This document shows positions 1 to 10,770 of a DNA stretch of 64,000 nucleotides, one piece after another. Below the pieces are notes generated by a model. It saw only the letters and a list, made by a program, of their open reading frames with translations, ran no database searches and was not told where the DNA came from. The position numbers were made by a program, and so were the translations under genes. The stretch is from Dendrobium chrysotoxum (Eukaryota > Streptophyta > Magnoliopsida > Asparagales > Orchidaceae). The stretch spans positions 61,864,573 through 61,928,572 of the forward strand of contig CM034305.1 in assembly GCA_019925795.1 (NCBI GenBank), given 5' to 3'. How positions within the stretch are numbered: the first letter of the stretch is position 1; the number at the start of each line of letters is the position of its first letter.

Positions 1-36
1 CGTTTTTTATTATTATTATTTTTCAATAAATTTTAC

Positions 37-331
37 CTCCATTAAGCCAGAGAACAAGGGGCTTAGAATGGGGATCCTCCACAGCCTCAAAGAACCAGTA
101 GAAGAGCGCTTTTCCGGACTCCTCATCCACTGTAACATAGCCTGAGTAGTGAGCGAAGCTCACGTTGAAAGACTGGCCAGGGAGCAAGAACACTTTGTCC
201 CTCTGTTGAATCTCGTAGGGCGATTCTCCCCCCGCCTTTGACGCGGAGAAGAAGATGAAGAAGAAGAAGAGAAGTACGAAGAAAGTATGTAAAAAAGGAA
301 ACTTTGATCCAGGCCCTCTCTTCTCCATCAT
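37..331 (-). CDS. Serine carboxypeptidase-like protein, exon 1 (gene runs off the left edge)
   Basis: First exon of a serine carboxypeptidase-like (SCPL, peptidase S10) gene, a family of secreted or vacuolar alpha/beta hydrolases that act as peptidases or acyltransferases. The reading starts at 331 (MMEKR), has a strongly hydrophobic signal peptide at about residues 13-33, and then the S10 N-terminal signature: QQRDKVFLLPGQ, a GYVTVDEESGKALFYWFFEA-type stretch and PLVLWLNGG. The exon stops at a GT donor (minus-strand ...GGAG|GTAAAA, intron first base at 36) after the first base of a Gly codon. The catalytic Ser, Asp and His would be in later exons outside the window. SCPL is clear from the motif order; the subgroup and substrate cannot be told from exon 1. 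Confidence 0.9.
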
Positions 332-699
332 CTTCCTCTTATTCAGCTAGCTGAACCTCGATCCAGCCGGAGTTTTTCCAATGCCTTCTTCTCCAACGAG
401 AGAACGCCGGGCTCTGATGGTAAAGTCTGTGGCTCAGTGCGTGCATTTGCGTAAGAATTAAAAAAATATCTATGATTGCTTTTCCACAATGTGGATCTCA
501 CCTCAGCACGCAATTAAAAAAATTTTTTTTTTTTTGAGGAGACCGTGAGATTCCAATCTAGATTATTTATACTACTGTCAAAAGATCTTTTTAAATTATA
601 TTTAAATAAAATTAAAATATTTTATTTAAAAATAAAAATATTTCGTTAAAGATTCCATTTTTAGTTTCTCTATTAATATAACTCAAATCCATCATAGTC
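332..699. other. Upstream flank of the SCPL gene
   Basis: This holds the presumed 5' leader and promoter of the carboxypeptidase gene, becoming AT-rich beyond 460. I see no convincing TATA box on the minus strand and no other gene. Confidence 0.5.
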
Positions 700-709
700 A
701 ATAATCACT

Positions 710-834
710 CGTAACAGCTCACTTAATTTATTAGTTGGGAGCTTCGGCTATCAACTAAGAGGTCATAAGTTCGAATCTTTTGTATGCGATGTGTGTATAA
801 GTCTGCTTTAATTGACCTAAATATCCCAAAAAAA
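710..834 (+). mobile_element. tRNA-derived SINE, copy 1
   Basis: A 125-bp SINE with an intact 9-10 bp target-site duplication (AATAATCACT at 700-709 and 835-844). The head resembles a tRNA internal promoter: an AGCTCA A-box-like start near 716 and a B-box AGTTCGAATC at 768-777. The unrelated body ends in a poly-A run at about 826-834. A diverged copy lies on the minus strand at about 48391-48526 and aligns over the same body (GGAGCTT..CTATCAA.., TATGNGATGTG, CTTTAATTG). RNA polymerase III transcription is known for such families; whether this copy is active cannot be judged. Confidence 0.75.
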
Positions 835-1172
835 AATAATCACTTATGAATAGCCTCAATTAAGAAAGAAATTATTGAACATAAAAGCAATAAGCTGCCC
901 TCTGAGTTCAGTCAATTTTACCAGCTAAAATATATCTTAATGATCTATGATGAAAATGTTTATAAATATAATTACTTCTTCTCAAAATTATAATGTACAA
1001 TCTTTTGAATAATTGAGACCATCATTAGAAGTCAAAATATATATTTAAGCCAAATCTAACTTAAAAAAAAAAAGCAAAATCTAACTTAAAAAAAATGAGA
1101 TTTTGTGATTTTTTGATGAAATTGGGAAGGCATAGTGCTCTTCAGTCTTCATTGATAGCTAAAGTTGAAGAG

Positions 1173-1290
1173 ATTATTACATGCGTCGAATGCGTCCAGA
1201 GGCGTCACGTCATGCAATGCACTGTGCATTGGATGATATGGAGCCTCCTCATTCACCTCCGGACGTGTTCAGCGTCTGCATGTAATAATT
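1173..1290. repeat. Imperfect inverted repeat (foldback, about 118 bp)
   Basis: Arms at about 1173-1203 and 1257-1290 are imperfect reverse complements: ATTATTACATGC then a GTCG / TGCGTCC / GAGG series on the left, against the complement of CCTCCGGACG..GCATGTAATAAT on the right. A short direct repeat (CTAAAGTTGA) flanks the arms at about 1159 and 1295. It could be a small foldback element. An 83-codon open frame across it has no recognisable similarity and I do not call it a gene. Confidence 0.45.
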
Positions 1291-1299
1291 TTCCTAAAG

Positions 1300-2890
1300 T
1301 TGAGGATATGATCCAACAACTCTTCAATGATTGGAGGCAATATTGACACATTCCATTGCACAAGCATTTAGTTGATTAAGAAATATGTTAATATCCTTGG
1401 TCAAGTCTATTCAAGCCAACCTAGGGCAATTCATGTAGGTTTGATAGGTTTAGAAGTCTTGAACTACTTTTGATGTTTTAGGGCATCGTTGAAAAACGAC
1501 CCAACTAAATTAGGCTCCTTTGAATGTTCAAAAGATAAAATTGAGCTAAACACAAACTTCAAATTTATATTTATGTGTTTTGAGATTCATACTTTGCATT
1601 AAATTTACGATTGATTGCTTTTTTGACAATATCAGAATCCCATTATTTTATCTTTAATTGGACAAAATTGTCACATAAGAAAGGTGGAATGGCTTTTTGA
1701 GATTTTTAATCGACTCATATTAGCTTTGAGTTTAATTCCCATGGCAAAAATTACACATGCTTGTAATAAAATAATCTAACCTAGTAGGAAGGCTGCTTTT
1801 TGATTGAAAACTTGATGTTTTCTTGATGATCATGATATGCCTCTTTGATTATAATAATCATATACCTTGGAGATGCTCCCTTGATCATGATAATCACATA
1901 TCCTTGAGGATCACTAGAGTGTATGTTAAATGATAAAAGCTCCTTCCTTTCTAATACATCAAATTTCCCCCAAATCATGATTTTTACTCTTAGAGAGTTA
2001 AAAAATTTTCACCAGAGAATCAACACAAGGAGGCCACAAAAATAGTGAAACTTCTTATAGGATTAATGGGAGATAAAAATTCAAATTTTATGAAGAATAA
2101 GAATCATAAATGTCAAAATTTTATCAACAAAATTGAGACTAATAATGCATATTACAAGAATGAAAAATTCAATAGAAGAATTTTGATAAAGAGAAAAAAA
2201 ATCACCAAAATGTACCATGTAACTAATAGGTGGATTTGCTTTGGCATTGATACCAAAAATGAATAAAGGGCATGCTAATAAATGGCTCTATATCATGTTG
2301 GTTTTTCAGAATTGAGATTGGATGAAGAGAAGATTGTTATGTGAGGAGAATGAAGGAATGTAGAATAGAATAATGAAAAGAGGGGATATTATTTATAAGA
2401 ATAACAAAGAAAATATACAAATGTTATGTCATTAAAACTAGCCAATGAACTCATATAAGAAATAGCCACTAAGCACTTAGCACTTGCTCTATATTGCCTC
2501 AAAAGCAACTCAACACATGATTCATCCAAATTTATTTAAGTATATCACAATTGAAGAAAAATGGAGCCTTTATAAAGGGAAAAAAAAAGTAAAAATTTAT
2601 CAACACCTAAGAAATTATTTTCAAAGAAATTATGTAACTTAAAAATTTATTAATAATTTGTGATTTAATTTGAATATATTAATCAGTGATTTAAAGATAA
2701 TAAATTTAATAATTAATATTAATCAATTAAAAATATATTACCTTAAGTAAATTGATATTATTTGTGATTTAATTTTAATAAATATTAATTATAGTGTTTA
2801 ATTAGCATACTAAATTATTAATTTATGATTAAGTTGGCAGCTATCTTGTGCTAAATATAAATTAAAAAAAATTAGGATTGTCCCTTTCCA
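1300..2890. other. AT-rich intergenic DNA, nothing identified
   Basis: Only short open frames without recognisable domains occur here. No RNA gene, clear repeat boundary or promoter could be supported. Confidence 0.4.
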
Positions 2891-3379
2891 TTGTTATAAA
2901 AAGAAGTTACAGAGTGAACACAAAAAAATAACAACTCCAAAAATAGATTATGATAAAAATACACATGTGAGCTATGACAAAAAATAAAACCTATAGGACA
3001 AAAGTAAAAAGATCCTCAAAAGCCACCAAAGTGCACCGGACTCAATAGCCTCCAAAGAATCCCAAATAATCAGATTAGCTAATCATATATTTTTGCACAA
3101 TCTGGTTGTCAGGGCAAAATAGGCCATCCATATGATAGCATATGAGGATGGAAAAAGGAGATACAGTGTCATATAACCGAAGAACACCATGGTTGCTAAT
3201 ACAATGCCATGGCCATCTAGGGTTCACATTGGAGACCAATCAACATCATTGTTCAGCCAAAAATCCACAGTCCTCGTTCGAAAAAAATAACAACTCATAG
3301 GTATGAAAAGGCAAAAGGCAGAGCCCTAGAAAAAATCAAATAAATAAAGAGCCACATAACATCGTAGACATAACCATTA

Positions 3380-6040
3380 AGGGAGAAGTAGATTGAGCTC
3401 ATCAACATCCTTCTAGTTCTGAATTTTAATCCTTAAGGCCTTTTTGATCGAATATATTAGACTACCCCATAACTCCTACCATTTCTCTCCCTCCAAAGAA
3501 AGTAAATTAGTGGGTAGTAGCCAAAAAACAAAAAGTTCTTGGCAACTTTTTGAATCCCAATTTTCTCTTTGATAGACACAAGAACTTGAAGGGTAGAGGG
3601 TCTCAACAAGAAAAATTCCAGCCTAAGGTATAAAAGCTAAGAGAACTTGAAAGGAAAAATCACATTCAAAAAATAAATGTGAGGCAGTTTCAGCATGAAA
3701 GAGACAAAGTTTGCACATAAGGTAGGCAAGAATGCCTCTCTTGAAAAGTTGAGCCATAGTTTTTAAGCCCCTGTAAGTAATAACCACGAAAAGGAAGAAA
3801 AATGAGAGAACAATGCTTGTGCCAAATGAATTTATGCCAAGAAACTTTCTCCAAATGATTATAATATCACTCACAAACACTTTAAATTTTGGATTTTCAA
3901 CACCACACCAAAAGGGCTAGTACCTAGCAGACGATGAAATAGGAATGTTAACCACCAGCTGATGCAAAGAAACAAGAAAACATGATGGAAAACACCAGGC
4001 ATTTCTAGAGATGATCTCAGAAATAGAAGTTCTAGGAGAAAAGGAAGAGAAGAAGGTGAAATAATATCAAATAAATCTCTTCCTATCACTAGGGATCTCA
4101 TAATAGGGACAAGGTGTAGCCAACAGTATGTTGAAGGAGAAATTCATTTTTTATGTTTGTTGCCACCAAAATTCAGTTATTACAACAAACAGATAACTTC
4201 CCCCACAAGAGGCTTCTAAAATGAAGTGTAATAATATCTAACCTATCTACTAAGAAGGATATCAATCTAATGGAATCTCCGGATAAGAGAACACATAAAA
4301 GCATGAGAGAGGGATTATAAATAAGGTAAACCAAGACCACCGCAATCCTTAGGCAAGTAAGTTTTTTCCAAGAGATGAGATGCAATTTTTTTATTGAAGT
4401 GCCCCATGGAAACCTCACACAACTTATCTATGAACTTGCAACATGATTTAGGTATAATAGATCTTCTAATCTAATAAGCAGTAAAAATTTAAATACTAGA
4501 ATGAATGTATTGTGATCTTCCACCAAATGATAAAAACCTAGCTTTCCATCAATCCAGTAATTGGGAGATCATATTGAGAAAGGGTTGAAAGTCAACAACT
4601 GGAGCTTTTTTAATGAAATAGGAATTCCCAAGTATTTGAAAATGCTCTCCCCCAATGGAAAATATAGAATGTTACAGATCCCAGCAGAATTAGTGGTGCT
4701 ATGGAAGAAAATAATAAAACTTTTAACATGGTTTACCTTTAAACCAACAGCAGTCTCCAAAATATTAAGTCGATTAGTAATACCCATTGCATTTGAATAA
4801 TCAAACTTCCTAAAAACCAAAAGATTATGCATATAAAGTAGATGCGTAATATGAATGCATGGGATAGAGACCACCACAAAAGGAGGATCATCAACAAAGA
4901 TATCAAGCAAGTGAGAAAATACATCCATATTAATACAAAAACATAAGGAGAGAGAGGACAACCTTGCCTAAGTCGGGAGGAAGAGCGAACAAATGCATGT
5001 AATGCCCTATTGAGGCCTCCAAAAAATACACTTCATCAATGCAGGCCTTAATTCAAGACACAAACAATGTAGAAAACACCTTATCCACCAATCTTTGCAG
5101 GAGAAAGCATTTAGGTACAATGTCAAATGCTTTATAAATATCTAGCTTAGCATAGAAGAATTTGGACTTATAACCTATCGCATTAACATGGGGAAATTTC
5201 ATAAGCTAGTATGATATTATTAGTTGCCACACTACTTTGAAGAAAACCAGCTTGATTGGGATATATAATGTGATTCATAACCAAGATGAGCCTCAAAGTT
5301 AAAATCTTTGCAATAATTTTGTAAAAAGTACTATAACTGGAATTTGGTCTATAGTCAAAGACATGGGTATCATATATCTGGCTAAAAAGGCTATAGCAGA
5401 TGCTTTAGCAGGCCTGGGCTTGATAGGTAGGATGTTTGAAAGAAATATCTAACAACTTTACACAGTTGAGGCCCAGTAAACCTAAATACAAATTGCTATG
5501 ATCGGTAGAAATAAGGAATAATAAATGCTCTTCCTGTAGTTGCAATTCTCTGATTTTAAAAGCTAACAGATGAGAGGAGGCCCAATTCTTGGACTTAATA
5601 AACAGCTTAATCTTGTATAATCTCAGGAGACAAGCAGAAATGGGGTCTCAACTACAATTTTGGCAGATGATAGAATGGACAAAGTACTAAAGCTCTGATT
5701 GATTAGTTTAGAAATTCTTAAACATTAATCCGTGATTAATAGAACCAGTAGAGTTAAGGAACAAAATGATCAAAAAGTGATTAGAATAGAGTGGATTATC
5801 TACTTTATAATAGGAGTTATGGAAACTGCCAATTAAATAATAGTTAACTATAACTCTATCTAACTTAATAAAGATAGGGTGATCAGCCTTCTGGTTAAAC
5901 CATATAAAAAATTTCCCAGTTGAGGAAAGGTCATGTAGTGCATTATTAAAAATCAAATGATTAAGAGACCAAAGCTTACTAATAACAATAAACACAAAGC
6001 CACTAATAACATCTACTATACTAAAAATAAACTCATCCAA
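3380..6040 (-). pseudogene. LINE ORF2 remnant: C-terminal endonuclease, reverse transcriptase, zf-RVT tail
   Basis: From high to low coordinates: an endonuclease C-terminus (6040-5708) with the family pattern HDLSSTGKFFIW..KLDRV; scattered RT pieces including an LDIYKAFD-like segment near 5100-5160 (family form KAFD) and SSRLRQGCPLS near 4960; the palm region in which the catalytic Y-A-D-D is replaced (HLLYMHNLLVF, about 4830); a KYLGIP motif near 4630; and a zf-RVT-like segment with spaced Cys and His at 3640-3760. Many stops and frameshifts separate these. The lost catalytic aspartates show it cannot encode an active RT. Confidence 0.8.
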
Positions 6041-7166
6041 AAAAATTTACTTTTCATTTATCATAAAAAATGCATATATAATTATAGTGCATGACTATGA
6101 ACAAAAGATACAGAATAGATAAATAAAAACTAGTCATGACTGTGCAAAAATTAAAAGAAGAAATACCTATAGATTTAAATCAAATTCCTGAAACTGCTAT
6201 TCAACATGCTCTTTCTCTTTCCCAGACCCTAAAAATAAAATGCGAAACAACGGTGAACTAAAATAGCTCAGCAGGCTACAAATACTTATATAAATTTTTA
6301 AATATTTCTTTTATTAAATATTTTTAAAAATTATGAAATGCAATATAAACGTTCACTGTGCTAAGCATATCATAAGAACATAATAGTTATCCAAAGATTT
6401 AAATAATAATACTGAGAAATTAAATAAACTAGAATTTCATATGAATTTAATATCATAGAATATAATATAATATATTTTCTCCTCTTTTAGATAGAATTCA
6501 AGTTTCTGGCTCCATTATAATTCCCAACACAGATTTTTTCCTCTTTCAAATAGAATCCAAGATTATGACCCCTTATGACTCATAACAAATAAAATTTCAG
6601 AGAATTTTAGATTCCCTGCATCAGACAAAATCCAAAAGATTCTGACCCCTTATATCTCCTAGCATATATTTTTAATATTAAAACTCATATAAATCAATCA
6701 ATATGACACATAATTCATAGTAAAATAAAAATTTAAGCATAAAGAAACTCATTGCAAAATTTCTCAATTTGCTATAATGGTAGGCAACATAACATACTAC
6801 TAAGCGAAAATGTAATATTTCAGAATTTTATTAGATTATCAGGGATTGTGCAGAATACTATTTCAAGACTTTAATCGTACTACAACACTATTTTTTGAGT
6901 TTAAGATTATTTTTTATTCAATTAAAAAATGTGCATAATTCAAAATAATATGTGTAAAATTTCTAAAAAAATATCTATATATTAAGAATTTCAGTTTCTA
7001 AGACATACAAAAAGTTACACAGTAAAAATTTTACAAGTGCAAAGTTATCATCATTTTTAGGTAACGAAAATATAAATTTAATTAAAAAAATACATAATAA
7101 CTTTATATTTTTGAAAACTGAGATAGGCACAATGTAACCTACCTCAATCCGGAGAACTTTCAGAAC

Positions 7167-7884
7167 TAGGGCTGCAAACGAACCGAGCTGAGCCGAGTAT
7201 GTGAGTGTTCATGTTTGAGTTTATTTATCATTAGCATGTTCAAGTTTGGTTCGTGTTTGATTCGAGTTCTATTGTTTGTGTTCATGTTTGGTTTGTTTAA
7301 TTTAAGGGTGTTCATATTTGGTTCATGTTCGGTTCATGTTTGGTTCGTTTATTGCTTATCGAGCTTTAAACAAACAAACCTTAATGAGCAATGTTCGTGA
7401 ACATATTTAGCAAACAATATATTGAAGAAACAAACCTTAAATTTGTTCATAAACATCTTAAACAAACAATCTAGCAAATAGGGATAAATATGAAATGTCT
7501 CTTATTCATGAAATTAAATTTATCCTATAAAACACGCTATCAAAATAAATACATCATATAAAATAAAGCATGTTGATATTTATATTATATATATTTATTA
7601 ATTTTATAATTAAATATTAATCGAGTTTTTATCAAACTTATTCACGAAAGCTGAATCAAACACGAATCGAGCTTAATATTGAGCTTGTTCATGAACTTCA
7701 AATGATGTTGTTCGTGAACATAAATGAACTGAACACATTAGTGTTCAAGCTTGTTTATTTAAGGATCTATTATTTAAAATGTTGTTCAAATTTGTTTGTT
7801 TAGTTAGTTAAACGATCACAAACGAGCTTTAATCAAATCGAGCATCGAGTAGCTCTTCGAACGTTTGGTTCGCTTGCAGCCCTA
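7167..7884. mobile_element. hAT-type non-autonomous element (MITE), 718 bp
   Basis: Terminal inverted repeats TAGGGCTGCAAACGAACC (left) and the complement of GGTTCGCTTGCAGCCCTA (right) are flanked by an 8-bp duplication TTCAGAAC (7159-7166 and 7885-7892). An 8-bp duplication with a TAGGG terminus is typical of hAT elements. If the terminal T is counted as duplicated, a 9-bp Mutator-like reading is possible. The inside is noncoding and made of degenerate repeats of GTTCATGTTTGGTTCG-like and GTTCGTGAACA-like words. It is nested in the 6041-8310 block. Confidence 0.8.
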
Positions 7885-7930
7885 TTCAGAACTTGGCTGA
7901 TAGCTGAAAATGAGTCGAAGTGGCCCAAAT

Positions 7931-7962
7931 CCTCCTCCTCCTCCTCTCTCTCTCTCTCTCTA
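7931..7962 (+). repeat. CTC/CT microsatellite
   Basis: A run of CTC trinucleotides passes into (CT)n. Confidence 0.9.
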
Positions 7963-8305
7963 AAATCCTACTCTCTTTAGGCCAGTTGCTTGCATGAAAC
8001 GAGTTAGATATTTTTAAGTGCAGAAATTGGCCCAATGATAGGGCACTAGTCCATTTTCCAAATTCCCGAGACTACAACGTCGGGGCACTAGAAAATCTAG
8101 CATTGGGCGCTTTAGGGGAAAATTTTAGATTTCACAAAAATACTTTCAGATCCTTGGAACCCACTCTAGAACACATGTAGGCCTTTTTCATGCACACAGA
8201 TCATTCCCAAACACATACAAAAGAGTTCTAACACAAAAATTCAATAAATTACTTGACTTATAGTCGGGTTAGACTGGTTTGAACGGTACTCTGATCCCGG
8301 AGGTG

Positions 8306-8640
8306 TCACATACCAGACCAGACCTCCCCATGAATAAGTAGGCTAGACTTAAAAAGCGGTTTAAAAGTAATGTGGAAAGAGTTCCATTTCAACCAAATAT
8401 GCCCTAGAGAAGACAACTCAAAATTTTTATAGGACGCTTCAGAATAAAAACCCACATGAGTGGCAACAAACCAAGGATCATCAGGCAACTGGTGTTGGAT
8501 TTTAGCTTCTAGGATACAAAGCATATCCAAATTATGAGAACATGATAATTTTTTACACATCAAAACTCTTTAGACTATTGAAACCATGGACGTTCCAAGC
8601 ATCAATTTTGTGTTGGATCATTGGGTTTTGGAAGTTTGTT
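8306..8640 (-). pseudogene. LINE ORF2 start: N-terminal endonuclease (APE-type) fragment
   Basis: The minus-strand reading gives DAWNVHGFNSLKS (family form: WNVRGLN at the start of plant L1-type ORF2), a frameshift or stop near 8565, then a segment containing LDMLCILEAKIQ (family LCILETKV) and HIWLKWN (family RIWLLWN). It ends at about 8311, where the inserted block begins. The matching remainder resumes at 6040. A short ORF1 tail overlaps this start. Confidence 0.75.
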
Positions 8641-9934
8641 TTGGGGCTTTTTCCTCCTTTGGATCTCGTATTGATAATGGTTTCAGAGGATTGCTGGAAA
8701 TGACGGTTGGAGGAAGTACAATTAAATACTTCATCAAATTTATTATCCATGTTCAACCAATTTGAGCCTCCAGATTGAGGGTTAGGTGGTATAATCGGAT
8801 CACTGAAAGGGGAATTTAGATTTGGGATGGTATCATTATTATTGGAAGAAGACGCAACTGAATCAGCAGGTAAAGCTAATTCAGCCATTTGATCCTCAAT
8901 AGGTTTGATTTGGGCCTATAGGGTGTTGTTTTCATCCTAAGCAGTGGTGATTGGGAGATTTTGTGTATGTGTAGGGATCTGCTGAGGGGGGTGAGACACT
9001 TAAACGGAAGGGTTAGAGGGCTTGAGGGCTTTACCCCTAGGTTTTTGCTGGTACTCCTCCCACAGTTAGCAGTCTCCTTAGGGGGGTTAGATAGCAATTT
9101 GATATGACATGAGTTTGATGTGTGAGTAAAGAAGCCACAACCATCGCAAGGGGATGGTTTCTAGTCATATAGGATTATGAGGACATGTGTTTTCCTAGCA
9201 ACATAAATAGGAATTTCATCTAATAAACTGCATTTACTATCAATTTGAACATATACCCTGGCGAAGGTTAAGCAAGATTTTTCTGTTGTGAGCTTATGGA
9301 CAACAAGAGGGTTACCAATGAAGCTAGCAATATTTGAGATACCCTTTGTATTCCAACATGTTAGAAGACGAACTTGTATTTTTATCCAGAGAGGTATAGA
9401 GGTGAATTCTTCTCTCTTAAGGATGAATGATAGAGACCATTTTTTTAGAATAAAGGGTTTTCCTAAAAGGAACCACAGACCACCCGACCAGATCATCTCA
9501 TAATCTTCTAAAGTAGAAAAATGCAATAGAAAGAACCTATCCAAGAGAGAAACAAGAGAGATAGTACCTTTCAGCGACCAAACTTCTTTTATCGTAGAGA
9601 GAAGAGCGTCATAGTAAGGCCTCCAACCCAAAGAGTAACCCACCAAAGAAAGACTCCACTTCATGCCTTGAACTACTTCATCTTCAGAGAAATGTGCCAC
9701 CTGATCTTGTAGAGGGATAAAATTTAGTAAAAAGTCAATAGATGATGTATTATAGGTGGTAAGAAGACTCTTCCAGTTTAAGCTTGGAGGGCTAGAACAC
9801 GAAAGGGAAGAAGAAGAAATGAGATTTGAAGGAATTTGGAGAGGTGGAAAAAGGTCCTCATGAGAACTCATAAGCAAGGGGGAAAAAAAGGAGGGAGGAG
9901 AGCGAGAAGAGGGTGGTTCCTCCGGCAAAGCCAA
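8641..9934 (-). pseudogene. LINE ORF1 remnant (DUF4283-like plus CCHC zinc knuckle)
   Basis: The first 257 codons (9934-9161) start with a Ser/Pro-rich leader. They continue into a DUF4283-like fold: W-S-L near residue 74, LDRFFLLHFSTLEDYEMIW, GLWFLLGKPFILKKW and IPLWIKI. After a stop a zinc knuckle of the form C-x2-C-x4-H-x4-C lies at 9148-9107. Two further broken pieces run to about 8641. Such proteins coat LINE RNA in the ribonucleoprotein. The order ORF1 then ORF2 fits the pieces at 8640-3380. Confidence 0.75.
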
Positions 9935-9940
9935 GAGCGA

Positions 9941-10755
9941 GAGGGAGCAAACAGAGGAAAGGCAGCTAGGGTTATTAATTAATTTAATTATGTTTGAAAG
10001 AAAATGATTAATATTTAATCAAGGAAACTAGATATAAATACATTAACTAAAAAAATTAAATCATTATGAATAATTGATATTCATTAATTTACAAACATTA
10101 AGTAAAGCAAATTGGAATTAATTGCAATTTAATTAGACTAAATAAAAGTTTTTATGTTTAATTAACTTAGTAAACCACTAATTAATGATTAATTGAGATG
10201 AGATCTTATGTTAATGATAATTTAATAAGTCTAATTAAAGTTGTTATAGATCAAATAGATAAAGTAAGATCTTATAATCATTAGATTCTTTAAATCCTAA
10301 GATAAAATTAAAATGTTTTCTGAAATTTAATCAAATTTAACACCTATCATATCAAATAATTTTCGAAATTTATTAAATCAGAAAGTACAGTATTTACTAA
10401 ATCATGCTTGAGTTAAATCCTACTTGCATCCAAAAACAGTCACTAAATGTGGTTCTAATTTTTTTATTTTTTATTTTTTCCACTTGAGAACTTTCCCAAA
10501 AGCCTTTATACTGCAGGTTCAAGTGGATGCACCTTTATTTATTTTGTGAATTTTTTTTAATTAAAATTGATTAGGTTGAGATGCCTTGCTCGCTATTTTC
10601 TTGAAAATTTTGAGAGCCTTGGCTCAAGTACTTATAGTCTGTTTAAGATAATTATAATTTTTTATAAAGGTGATTGTACAACTACCGTAGAAAAAATAAC
10701 TATTTTAAAAATTACTATAGAAAGCAACTTCCCATCATAAAAATTTATTAGAAAT
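9941..10755. other. AT-rich spacer between two LINEs
   Basis: No open frame, RNA gene or defined repeat could be supported here. Confidence 0.5.
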
Positions 10756-10770
10756 AATAAAAAATCAATG

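Larger units (their letters stand above)
6041..8310 (-). mobile_element. Unclassified insertion inside the LINE, possibly LTR-derived
   Basis: This 2.3 kb block separates the two halves of the LINE endonuclease domain. Its right end reads, on the minus strand, TGTGACACCTCCGGGATCAG, which has the TG start and TGTGACACC character of many plant LTRs. The left end is not resolved and no target duplication could be matched (TACCA on the right has no partner near 6041), and part of the endonuclease seems missing at the junction. No protein domain is visible. It holds a hAT-like MITE (7167-7884) and a CT-rich microsatellite. Confidence 0.45.
2900..9940 (-). mobile_element. Old, degenerate L1-type LINE, interrupted by another insertion
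   Basis: Fragments of a plant L1-type LINE occur in the right order on the minus strand: ORF1 with a DUF4283-like domain (9934-9161), a CCHC knuckle (9148-9107), the start of ORF2 with an endonuclease N-terminus (about 8620-8311), a break, the C-terminal endonuclease part (6040-5708), reverse transcriptase (about 5600-4400), and a zf-RVT-like tail (3880-3623, continuing to about 3380). Every domain carries several stops or frameshifts. The span 6041-8310 does not belong to it. No poly-A tail or target duplication was found, so the outer limits are approximate. Confidence 0.8.

Noticed and set aside
768..777. A true tRNA gene at the B-box
   Set aside because: The cloverleaf cannot be completed and the unit has a poly-A tail and target duplication, so it is a SINE.
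1095..1346. 83-codon open frame
   Set aside because: It runs through a foldback repeat and has no recognisable domain or splice context.
4561..4800. Plus-strand open frame over the old LINE
   Set aside because: It is the antisense shadow of the LINE RT remnant, which has the matching motifs on the minus strand.
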